From the IMG/VR virus record IMGVR_UViG_3300028558_000016, positions 150,014-214,013 of that record: a stretch of DNA of 64,000 nucleotides. One strand, given 5' to 3'. The notes under the pieces are model-generated. The model was not told the origin of the DNA. It saw only the letters and a program-made list of their open reading frames with translations, and did no database searches. Shown piece by piece: positions 53,581 through 60,581 of this stretch. Source of the DNA: a virus. Position 1 is the first letter of the stretch, and each line of letters opens with the position of its first letter. Both the position numbers and the translations under genes were made by a program.

Positions 53581-54126
53581 ATGAAACGAATAAAGGATTT
53601 TAATTCATTCAATGAATCTCTTGAAGTATGGGCACCTAAAGTAGCATACACTAATACTTTGTACATCATGCCTAAGAAAGATCCAGATTTGGATAAGGCA
53701 GACATCGAAGGAAAAGAAATAACTCCAAAGGTTCCTCAATTCGATTTAGTAAAAACCCTAACCATAATATTAGCAGATGGAAATTTGTCTGCTAAAGCAG
53801 CTCAAATATTTCCTAATACCGATCTCACCAAAGCTATAAAGAATCCAGACATGCTTGGTCCTGAAGAGAAAGACAAATTGATTCAGATATACAATAACAT
53901 AATATTAAAAGATTATGTGCTTAGACAAGAATATGACGTGCTTCCAGAATCCATAGACGAAAACATGTGCCCTGAATGTGGCGAGGAATATACGTCGCAA
54001 TGCAAATGCATGACAACTCACAAAAAGACTTTAGAAGATTTAAAAAGAGGACATGGTAAAACTTGTCCCAACGGACATACGTGGACGTACGACACTCCAG
54101 ATGGAAAAGTAATAGTAGTGAAGTAA
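53581..54126 (+). CDS. Leader-tagged protein with zinc-binding C-terminus
   Basis: 181 residues starting MKRIKDFNSFNESLEV, a degenerate leader. The C-terminal 45 residues form a rubredoxin/zinc-ribbon-like knot: CPECGEEY at about 138-145, CKC near 150, and CPNGHTW near 168. The middle is a helical domain (LTIILADGNLSAKAAQIF). A zinc knot on an ejected protein could bind DNA or protein; no family assigned. Confidence 0.66.
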   Translation: MKRIKDFNSFNESLEVWAPKVAYTNTLYIMPKKDPDLDKADIEGKEITPKVPQFDLVKTLTIILADGNLSAKAAQIFPNTDLTKAIKNPDMLGPEEKDKLIQIYNNIILKDYVLRQEYDVLPESIDENMCPECGEEYTSQCKCMTTHKKTLEDLKRGHGKTCPNGHTWTYDTPDGKVIVVK

Positions 54127-54225
54127 ATGAGTTGTTGTTTAAATTCACCAAAGAAGAAAATAGAGAAACCTAAGGTAAAAGAAAAGCCAAAGGTAAAAGT
54201 AAGCAAAGAGAAGAAGACGAAATGA
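54127..54225 (+). CDS. 32-aa lysine-rich micro-protein
   Basis: MSCCLNSPKKKIEKPKVKEK begins a peptide that is about half Lys, with PKVK repeats and a Cys pair at residues 3-4. The stop overlaps the ART-like gene's start (ATGA). It could bind DNA or RNA. Low complexity makes the call tentative. Confidence 0.42.
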   Translation: MSCCLNSPKKKIEKPKVKEKPKVKVSKEKKTK

Positions 54226-55052
54226 AACACATAAGATCATACAAGCAACATCTCGAGGAAGGACTCATAAAAACTTATGACGTCACAGAATTTGTCAAGC
54301 ATTTCAACAAGATGATTGCGGCAAAAGATTACAAGAAGCTTTTATCGAATGCAAAAGTTGATCCTGATGCGCACGTGTGGTTGATCGTAAAAATTAAACC
54401 AGACACAATTAATTTTGCAAAAGAATTAGTCAGTCTAATGAACGTTCTTGGATACTATGTGTCTGATGTAAATTTTCGTGGATATAACATTGATGACGAG
54501 GCAAACCATCCACCGAAGAGCAACGACGATTTTTTAAAAATAGTAAAACAGGCTGAAGAAGAAAATGCGAGTGCTATTCAATTGCTCATTGAACCTAAAT
54601 TTGAAGAAGAGGCCGAAGGAAAATTCACAATTCTATATCACATCACAGAAGAAAAACATTTGAAGAAAATTCAAGAGATGGGATTGGTTCCTAAGTCTAA
54701 ATCTAAAGTAACATATCATCCAGAAAGAATTTATCTTGCGACCAAAGAAGCAATGGCATTCCTTTTTACTAAATACAAAGATTACGTAAAAGATCCAGTC
54801 GTTCTCAGAGTCAACGTTAAAGGCTTGAAACTGTATCCAGACATTAATGCTGGAAAAGGAACGTATTTTACCACAACAAATATCTCTCCGGATAAAATCA
54901 AACCGTTGAAACAGGATGCGTATGACATAATGAATAAATATTTGAAAAATAAACCAGCTTCAAATCAAGGTTGGGATATTGAAAAATTATTGTCAAATTT
55001 ATTAGGACAAGCTCAAAAAGGAATAATATCAACGCAAAATGCGACACATTAA
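54222..55052 (+). CDS. Leader-tagged ADP-ribosyltransferase-like protein
   Basis: 276 residues. The leader MKHIRSYKQHLEEGLI keeps LEE at 11-13 followed by Gly. After a helical N-terminal domain, residues about 137-229 resemble an ART fold: LYHITEEKHLKKIQEMGL (138-155, His140), a strand IYLATKEAM (170-178), and VVLRVNVKGLKLYPDI with GTYFTTTNISPDKI. T4 packages the ADP-ribosyltransferase Alt with a capsid-targeting leader, so a tagged ART is expected biology. The catalytic Glu is not certain. It is followed by the leader gene at 55039 (overlap). Confidence 0.6.
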   Translation: MKHIRSYKQHLEEGLIKTYDVTEFVKHFNKMIAAKDYKKLLSNAKVDPDAHVWLIVKIKPDTINFAKELVSLMNVLGYYVSDVNFRGYNIDDEANHPPKSNDDFLKIVKQAEEENASAIQLLIEPKFEEEAEGKFTILYHITEEKHLKKIQEMGLVPKSKSKVTYHPERIYLATKEAMAFLFTKYKDYVKDPVVLRVNVKGLKLYPDINAGKGTYFTTTNISPDKIKPLKQDAYDIMNKYLKNKPASNQGWDIEKLLSNLLGQAQKGIISTQNATH

Positions 55053-55485
55053 ACTATATGAGGAATTTGTGGTTGACGAGGGATTAATGAAATCTCTTGG
55101 CAAGCTCGCAAAGTTTGCTTTAATTCTTCCTAAGGTGATGCAGTATGTTGGATTCGCTTCATCTGCATTAGGAAAACACTTCAACAACGATAAGGCCCAA
55201 GACATTGCAAAGTTTCTCGTTCAAAATGGAAAATCTCTTGACAACAAATACAAACAAACTGTTGCTTCAGCTTTAGCACCGTTCTTAAAAGACCCTTCAA
55301 AGAAAGACCAAGTCGCAAAGGATTACATTTATTATTTAACAGCCAAACACGTTGGCGGAGGTTTCTCTGACAAAAGCATGGCATTACACGATCCGCATAA
55401 ATCAGCTATGAACGTTATAGGAAGCGTTGATCCAAGCAACATATTAAACAATGCCAGAAAAATATTTCCACAATTATTGAAATGA
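55039..55485 (+). CDS. Leader-tagged protein with hydrophobic helix, 148 aa
   Basis: It begins MRHIKLYEEFVVDEGLM (VDE at 12-14, then Gly). The next region (LGKLAKFALILPKVMQYVGF) is a hydrophobic amphipathic helix, and the rest is helical and basic. A membrane-interacting internal protein is possible. Both ends overlap neighbouring genes. Confidence 0.66.
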   Translation: MRHIKLYEEFVVDEGLMKSLGKLAKFALILPKVMQYVGFASSALGKHFNNDKAQDIAKFLVQNGKSLDNKYKQTVASALAPFLKDPSKKDQVAKDYIYYLTAKHVGGGFSDKSMALHDPHKSAMNVIGSVDPSNILNNARKIFPQLLK

Positions 55486-56069
55486 AGCACTTAAAGCTAT
55501 ACGAGGAATTTGTGGATGAGGCAATACTTCTTCCAGGACAACAGAAGATTAAAAGAGCTGATGCAATGGAAATTGCTAAGACTATAATTGAAGGCATGGG
55601 TTTTAAGTATGTGGATCCTGACACTGTAACAACCAATTATGAGTTTGAGAAGAACGTTGGAATCCCAGTTGGTTCAATAAGAAGAAAGAGGCCTGAAGTT
55701 GGAGACATCGACATCATAATAACTTCACCAATAAACACGATGAAGCTTAGACAAGAACCATGGGCCAAAACCGTTTCAGGCGGAGACAAACAAGTTAATT
55801 TTATTTATGAGGATGGAACAATTAAACGAAAAGTGAATTTATTTTCATTCGTTGATCCTGCAACTTTCGGCGGAGCTCTATTACATACTACCGGTTCTCA
55901 TCAATACAATGTAAGATTAAGATTCGTTGCCAACCAAAGAGGATTTGGAAAACTCAGCCAACATGGATTATTTGATGACAATGGAAAATTAATAGCAGGT
56001 CCAACGGAAGCTTCAATACAGAAGGCGATGAAGGTCACGCAACGCGAACCTAAAGAACGAGAGAAATAA
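55482..56069 (+). CDS. Leader-tagged DNA polymerase X-like protein
   Basis: 195 residues, starting MKHLKLYEEFVDEAILL (VDE 11-13, then Ala). GSIRR at 64-68 and GDIDI with Asp75 and Asp77 match the pol beta palm motif. TTGS at 136-139 with Asn143 and Arg147 match the YFTGS...N...R thumb region, and GFGKLSQHGLF follows. The third catalytic Asp of the family is Asn119 here (RKVNLF). The minimal palm-plus-thumb size resembles viral Pol X enzymes. Activity may be altered or lost. Confidence 0.72.
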   Translation: MKHLKLYEEFVDEAILLPGQQKIKRADAMEIAKTIIEGMGFKYVDPDTVTTNYEFEKNVGIPVGSIRRKRPEVGDIDIIITSPINTMKLRQEPWAKTVSGGDKQVNFIYEDGTIKRKVNLFSFVDPATFGGALLHTTGSHQYNVRLRFVANQRGFGKLSQHGLFDDNGKLIAGPTEASIQKAMKVTQREPKEREK

Positions 56070-56071
56070 AC

Positions 56072-56079
56072 GATATATA
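56072..56079 (+). promoter_or_regulatory. GATATATA late-promoter-like motif
   Basis: Four bases before the secure leader start at 56084, directly after the Pol X-like stop. Confidence 0.45.
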
Positions 56080-56083
56080 GTCT

Positions 56084-56485
56084 ATGAAACACATTAAATT
56101 ATTCGAGAATTTCAATGAAGGCAAAGCGAAAGCCAATCCAACCGCTGACGAGAATTTCAAACCAATAGGTCCTGAGATAACTTACAAAAATGAATTCAAT
56201 GAAACTACGTTCATCGGACAAATCTATAAAGAAAAATACCAAAATGACAGAATTGCTCTTGAAATGATCGGCACAAAAGGAAAATACAAAGGAGAAACAA
56301 TTCTCGTTGCAACCATAAATGTTCCATCAGAAAAAATTGCAGATGATGAAGTCATCATTAAAAACTATTCTGAGAACGAAGGAATTCTCGATGTTTTGAT
56401 TGACGCAAAGATAATTTCCAAGCCAATCAGACAAGTTTCCACTGGTCACGTTTCAGCTCCAGTTTGCAAGCTTCTTATCAAATAA
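56084..56485 (+). CDS. Leader-tagged beta-rich protein, 133 aa
   Basis: It begins MKHIKLFENFNEGKAK (FNE at 10-12, then Gly). The rest alternates strands (TFIGQIYKEKYQNDRIALEM; GETILVATINVPSEKIAD) and looks like a compact beta domain. Function unknown. It is the last tagged gene seen and is followed by a hairpin. Confidence 0.68.
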   Translation: MKHIKLFENFNEGKAKANPTADENFKPIGPEITYKNEFNETTFIGQIYKEKYQNDRIALEMIGTKGKYKGETILVATINVPSEKIADDEVIIKNYSENEGILDVLIDAKIISKPIRQVSTGHVSAPVCKLLIK

Positions 56486-56504
56486 CCTATTGAACGTCAA
56501 TAGG
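56486..56504 (+). terminator. Hairpin, probable terminator
   Basis: CCTATTGA and TCAATAGG pair perfectly (8 bp) around the loop ACG, one base after the stop of the last tagged gene. The following ATTCGTTTA is only weakly T-rich. Confidence 0.6.
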
Positions 56505-56543
56505 ATTCGTTTACATTACTCACATACTTGGACCACATCGTTT

Positions 56544-56551
56544 GATATATA
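56544..56551 (+). promoter_or_regulatory. GATATATA motif before the resolvase gene
   Basis: 49 bases before the GTG start of the RuvC-like gene, in a 115-base spacer that otherwise holds the hairpin and a seven-codon frame. Confidence 0.4.
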
Positions 56552-56600
56552 AAATGAACGATAAAGTCAATTGAAAGTCCAAGTTTAAAACAATTTAGAG

Positions 56601-57338
56601 GTGAAAAAATTAGTAATAGGTATCGATTTCAGTCTTTTAAGTCCTGGAATCTGCATTATCAAAGACAACACACACAAATGGATCTCGGTCTACACTGTAG
56701 ACGCTGATGACCATCAAAAACTTCTCTCTAAGGAAGACGGTCCATTCAAGATCTTGAGTGAATCGAAAAACATCGGAATCAATCTTCGCGTAAAAAACGA
56801 CAAAAAAGGAATCTCTTATTCGCACACAGAGCGTAATAAGTTGGTTGCCTCAGTCGAAGAGGTCAGTGCCCTTATATCAGAAATCAAAAAGCATTTAGTA
56901 GGTTTCTCTGGTGACGTTTACGTCGCTATGGAAGGAATCTCCTTTGGCTCAAAGGGCAACACACTGATCGACATCTGCATGGCTACTGGGATTCTCAGAG
57001 ACGCAATCGTGTCAGAACTTTTAGATGGACGTTATGATAGGTTCTACGTTTTCTCGCCGGGCACAATTAAGAAGTACGCTTCAAAAGGCAACGCGAAGAA
57101 GGACGAACTCTACCATGCATTGATTTCTAAACCCGAACTTCAACATTTAGAATTCGTAAAACTGTTAGACATGTACAAGGAATCCTGGATCACTCCTGGC
57201 GGTGTAGTTAAAAAACCTCTGGATGATCTCGTCGACGCTACATGGATAGCTGAATTGCTGAAGGACGTTGTTGAGAATGGGTTGGCTGCCGAGGCTGAAA
57301 AGTCTCCTAAAAAGTCTAAGAAACAAAAAACCCTTTAA
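56601..57338 (+). CDS. RuvC-like Holliday junction resolvase
   Basis: 245 residues from a GTG start (MKKLVIGIDF). The RNase H-fold carboxylates are visible: Asp9 in IGIDFS, Glu111 in AMEGIS, and Asp208/Asp209 plus Asp212 in PLDDLVDA. Lys157/Lys158 near SPGTIKKYA match the family's basic patch. T4 uses endonuclease VII instead; RuvC-like enzymes replace it in many other phages. The C-terminus is Lys-rich. It probably processes branched DNA before packaging. Confidence 0.78.
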   Translation: MKKLVIGIDFSLLSPGICIIKDNTHKWISVYTVDADDHQKLLSKEDGPFKILSESKNIGINLRVKNDKKGISYSHTERNKLVASVEEVSALISEIKKHLVGFSGDVYVAMEGISFGSKGNTLIDICMATGILRDAIVSELLDGRYDRFYVFSPGTIKKYASKGNAKKDELYHALISKPELQHLEFVKLLDMYKESWITPGGVVKKPLDDLVDATWIAELLKDVVENGLAAEAEKSPKKSKKQKTL

Positions 57339-57404
57339 AAGATATAACAGATCTAAACTTTATAAAACTTCTCCACTTGAAAGAGTTAAAGGTTTTATGC
57401 CCCT

Positions 57405-57501
57405 CTCACATTGAAAGTTTCGTTTTGCGAAAAATAAATTGTGAGGAAACAAACAGAGCTATGCTTCTGTATAACGTAGGTGATTTACAAAGGCGAATCA
57501 C
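57405..57501 (+). promoter_or_regulatory. Structured 5' leader of the gp32-like gene
   Basis: Within the 202-base spacer, CTCACA (57405) pairs with TGTGAG (57440), enclosing TTTCG-ttttg-CGAAA (57418-57432). A bulged CAGAGC/GCTTCTG stem (57454-57469) and GTGATT/AATCAC (57480-57501) follow. T4 gp32 represses its own mRNA through a folded leader, so a similar role is plausible. Confidence 0.5.
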
Positions 57502-57540
57502 AGAGTCAAATAAAATGTCAAATTAAAAACAATTAAAAAA

Positions 57541-58506
57541 ATGGAAAATTTCGAACAAGACGGAGACATCTTTAACCTCCAACCAGATTCATTCATCAAC
57601 CCTGTTAAGCCAAAGGCACAGAGTTTCTACCAGCCACAAGCTGACGAAGGTAGAGAAGGAGTTTACAAAGCAGTGATCAGGTTTTTACCTTTTCACAAGA
57701 ACCCAAACAAGAGCAAGATTCAGAAGTATTACGTGTGGATCAACAACACCGTTGACGGAGAAGCTTTCTCAGTAGACTGTCCAAGCACAGTTGGTAAGAA
57801 GTCGATCTTAAAAGACACTTACTGGAAGTTAAAAAACAGCCAATCAGCTTCTGAGCAAGCTTTGGCAGAGAATTTCTCAAGAGCAGAGAATTTCTATTCG
57901 CTTATTCAGGTCGTAAAAGATCCGAACAAGCCAGAATTAGAAGGCAAGATCATGGTCTTCAAATTCGGAAAGAAAATCAACGACAAGATCGAAGCACAGC
58001 TTAAACCGTTGGTTGGTAACCCATGCAATCCATACGACCTTTTCGAAGGTAAGTTATTTGCTCTTCACATCACGAAGAAACAAAAATGGAACAACTACGA
58101 CTCTTGTGAGTTTGTAGGAGACAAATGTTCTTTACAATTACCTGGAGAAGCTGCTCCAATTGCAAAGAGCAAAGAAGACATGGCGAAAGTTCTTAATTGG
58201 TTAAAAGAAGGTTCACCTGAACTCGATAAATACGAGTACAAGGATTGGACTGACGAAGTGACTGAGAAAGTTTACCGCGCAATCAAGAACATAATTCCTG
58301 ATGGCAGATTGGTTGAACAGATCTTAAGCACTGCTGGTTCAGACAGACCAAGCACAGGAAAAACAACTGTGACTACTGATGCTCCTAAAAATTCTGCTCA
58401 TGAAATAAACGAAGTTGCATCTGTTGCAAAACAAGAGAATGCTGCTCCGTCTAACAAAACAGAAAAAGCAGGAACAGGAATGGATGACCTCTATTCTGAC
58501 CTCTAA
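57541..58506 (+). CDS. gp32-like single-stranded DNA-binding protein
   Basis: 321 residues (T4 gp32 has 301). The acidic C-terminal tail MDDLYSDL (314-321) resembles the gp32 protein-interaction tail. The core (KAVIRFLPFHKNPNKSKIQK, then HITKKQKWNNYDSCEFVGDK) has the gp32 OB-fold layout, with Lys and aromatic residues for ssDNA binding. The zinc ligands of T4 gp32 are not clearly conserved. It should coat ssDNA and act with the primase, UvsY and UvsW genes downstream. Confidence 0.8.
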   Translation: MENFEQDGDIFNLQPDSFINPVKPKAQSFYQPQADEGREGVYKAVIRFLPFHKNPNKSKIQKYYVWINNTVDGEAFSVDCPSTVGKKSILKDTYWKLKNSQSASEQALAENFSRAENFYSLIQVVKDPNKPELEGKIMVFKFGKKINDKIEAQLKPLVGNPCNPYDLFEGKLFALHITKKQKWNNYDSCEFVGDKCSLQLPGEAAPIAKSKEDMAKVLNWLKEGSPELDKYEYKDWTDEVTEKVYRAIKNIIPDGRLVEQILSTAGSDRPSTGKTTVTTDAPKNSAHEINEVASVAKQENAAPSNKTEKAGTGMDDLYSDL

Positions 58507-58519
58507 GAAATAATGAGTG

Positions 58520-58570
58520 TCTACGTGAGCGTAGAGTAAGTGATTACCGACTTCTATAAAAGTGAAGCGG
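58520..58570 (+). ncRNA. Two-hairpin RNA element before a terminator
   Basis: TCTACG-tgag-CGTAGA (58520-58535) is followed by CCGaCTTC pairing with GAAGCGG (58547-58570, one bulged A). With the terminator at 58600 this makes a three-hairpin 3' segment of about 110 bases that could be a stable 3' UTR or a small RNA. No known family recognised. Confidence 0.35.
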
Positions 58571-58599
58571 CGGAAACTAACAGCTCAGATTGTAATAAG

Positions 58600-58631
58600 A
58601 AGGAGAGGACCAAAAGTTCTCTCCTTTTTTA
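58600..58631 (+). terminator. Rho-independent terminator after the SSB gene
   Basis: AAGGAGAG (58600-58607) pairs with CTCTCCTT (58619-58626), followed by a T run. Confidence 0.82.
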
Positions 58632-58633
58632 TT

Positions 58634-58717
58634 ATGAATATCAACAATTTATTTTCTTTCAAAATGAAGCTTCCTAATTTTTCGAAGATAAGAAATATAA
58701 GAGCGTCGCTCAAGTGA
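58634..58717 (+). CDS. Possible 27-aa micro-ORF
   Basis: MNINNLFSFKMKLPNFSKIR begins a short basic peptide that starts three bases after the terminator and ends just before the next frame. It may be a remnant of the 5' end of the following gene, whose own start is weak. Confidence 0.3.
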   Translation: MNINNLFSFKMKLPNFSKIRNIRASLK

Positions 58718-58718
58718 G

Positions 58719-59186
58719 TTGATAAGCGTTCAACCGCAAGAACCAAAATACGTTGACACTTACATAAATCATTGGGGCCAAACAGTCAATGTAACTGAAG
58801 GAGGAACAAGAATGACGTATTCACAGAATAACGATTCAGTATTATTTGGAGATCGTGGACACGCATACATGAACGGATGGTTTGTTGTCGACAAAGATAA
58901 AAATCAAATTTATAACGGAGATCCGGGTTATGATGAGCTTGTAGAAAAATGTAAATCAATGTGGGAAGTTCTCGATGGGTTACAAAAGAATTTTCCTGAA
59001 TATAACGTAGAGAGAGGTCGTGGTGATAGATTATTTGTGAATGACAAGATGATCAAAGGAATTTTGATTTATCCAGGAATGCGAATGGTACAAGGATCTC
59101 TTGAAGAAGAAATAAAAAGCATTTCTGAGTTCATTCAAAATGACATAAACAATAAAAGAATAATTAAAGGCAAATACGGAATTTAA
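58719..59186 (+). CDS. Hypothetical protein, 155 aa, uncertain start
   Basis: The open frame begins at a TTG (58719); the first in-frame ATG is at 58812. The body (NHWGQTVNVTEGGTRMTYS; GDRGHAYMNGWFVVDKDKNQ) is alpha/beta, and the C-terminus is helical and basic. Not recognised. It stands between the SSB and primase genes, so a replication role is possible by position only. Confidence 0.55.
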   Translation: MISVQPQEPKYVDTYINHWGQTVNVTEGGTRMTYSQNNDSVLFGDRGHAYMNGWFVVDKDKNQIYNGDPGYDELVEKCKSMWEVLDGLQKNFPEYNVERGRGDRLFVNDKMIKGILIYPGMRMVQGSLEEEIKSISEFIQNDINNKRIIKGKYGI

Positions 59187-59198
59187 AAATTTAAAGTC

Positions 59199-60323
59199 AT
59201 GGTTTCATTTCAAAAAGAAAATAATTCAGCACCAATAGAAAAAATTCCAATGGACAAGATCATTGGTCCGTTGCAAGAGGTATTAAAAGCAAGATTTCCC
59301 GGAGACAGCGAAAGACAAAGAATAGTTCCAAGATTAAATTGGCAGAGACTAAACTTCTGTTGTCCTTATTGCGGTGACTCACACGAGAACGCAAGAAAGA
59401 AGAGAGGCAACTTCTATTCAAACTGGCTATACTTTAAATGTTATAACGGAGGTTGCGAACAGTATGTGGATTTCCTGACAATGTTGAAAGACTTTAAAGT
59501 CACAAACGCTGTTTCAGAGGAAGACACCCTACAGATGAAGCTCATGATTGCTTCATCAAGAGAAGCAGCAAAACAAGAGAGGATGATGAGACACGAGCTT
59601 TCTCTTGATGCACTCACAAACACAGATTTCGAAAAAGTTTTAGTTCCAAGAAAAGATTTAATGAAGGCATTGAATCTCATGGAGGTTCATCCTAAATCTC
59701 CTATGGGAATTTATTTATTCAAGAGATCACAATTGGCTGACAAGAGGTTTGCATGGGACACGAAAAGAAAAAGATTGTTCATCATGAATCTTGATCACAC
59801 CCAAGAATGGGTGTTTGCTTTACAGACAAGACAGTTCGATAATGACAGCTCAAAATCTAAATATCTCACATACAATCTTTCTGGTATATGGAGCAAGATG
59901 ATGAGAAACACCGACGAAGAATTTTTGACTAAAACAAGAGACCTTGATCATGTGTCAACTGTGTTCAATGTATTGACCTTAAACTTCAATGATACCATCA
60001 CGTTGTTTGAAGGTCCGCTCGATGCATTTCTATTTAAGAATTCAGTTGGAATGTGTTCAGTGAATAACGCTTGGCCGTTTGACGTTGACAACTACAGATA
60101 TTTCCAAGACAACGATGAAGCAGGAAGAAAGAAGGCAATGACTATGCTTGCAATGGATAAGTCAGTGTTCATGTGGAAGAAATTCACAGATGACTTTGAG
60201 CTTCATGGAAAGAAGATAAAGGATTATAACGACATAGTCACGTATCAGAGAGCCAATAACATTGATTTCGGAAACATTGAAAAATATTTTTCAACGCATA
60301 AATACGATGGAATATATTTATGA
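59199..60323 (+). CDS. DNA primase, gp61-like
   Basis: 374 residues (T4 gp61: 342). An N-terminal zinc-binding motif is seen at Cys55/Cys58 (CPYC) with Cys81 and Cys86. The TOPRIM core has EGPLDA at 271-276 and DNDEAG at 304-309, the metal-binding acidic residues of primases. It makes RNA primers at the fork with the replicative helicase, which is not in this window. The stop overlaps the next gene (ATGA). Confidence 0.84.
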   Translation: MVSFQKENNSAPIEKIPMDKIIGPLQEVLKARFPGDSERQRIVPRLNWQRLNFCCPYCGDSHENARKKRGNFYSNWLYFKCYNGGCEQYVDFLTMLKDFKVTNAVSEEDTLQMKLMIASSREAAKQERMMRHELSLDALTNTDFEKVLVPRKDLMKALNLMEVHPKSPMGIYLFKRSQLADKRFAWDTKRKRLFIMNLDHTQEWVFALQTRQFDNDSSKSKYLTYNLSGIWSKMMRNTDEEFLTKTRDLDHVSTVFNVLTLNFNDTITLFEGPLDAFLFKNSVGMCSVNNAWPFDVDNYRYFQDNDEAGRKKAMTMLAMDKSVFMWKKFTDDFELHGKKIKDYNDIVTYQRANNIDFGNIEKYFSTHKYDGIYL

Positions 60324-60568
60324 TCCAAAAGATAAATAAGAAATACATGCTACACAAAGAAGAAGAAATAAAATCGCCATCAGTAGAAATGCCATGGGAT
60401 CCCGAAGAAGCCAAGAAGGTTGGAAGCTTAAAAGGAATTGCAGAGTATAAGGTCGAAGCGGAGCACGTACCGCTTGCAATAGAGTTCACAGAGCCAAAAG
60501 TTAAAAAGAAAGTAAGAACTTCTGCTAACGTGGTGAATCTAAAGAAGAACAAAAACGGTTTATTCTGA
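60320..60568 (+). CDS. Small basic protein, 82 aa
   Basis: MIQKINKKYMLHKEEEIKSP, with a second ATG at 60347 preceded by a GATAAATA box. The protein is charged and lacks a clear fold; it ends in NLKKNKNGLF, a hydrophobic tail of the type that can bind a sliding clamp. That idea is weak. It sits between the primase and UvsY-like genes. Confidence 0.5.
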   Translation: MIQKINKKYMLHKEEEIKSPSVEMPWDPEEAKKVGSLKGIAEYKVEAEHVPLAIEFTEPKVKKKVRTSANVVNLKKNKNGLF

Positions 60569-60581
60569 TATAACTGATAAC

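Noticed and set aside
614-56485. Repeated DNA words around ATGAAACACATAAAA as a dispersed DNA repeat or CRISPR-like array
   Set aside because: The copies are always at gene starts, in frame, irregularly spaced and vary at synonymous positions, so they are explained by a conserved peptide.
58634-58717. 27-codon frame before the gene at 58719 as the true 5' end of that gene
   Set aside because: Joining them needs a frame change for which there is no independent support, so it is listed only as a possible micro-ORF.
56486-58718. tRNA genes in the larger spacers of the replication region
   Set aside because: The spacers contain short hairpins and terminators but no cloverleaf or T-arm-like sequence that I can recognise.
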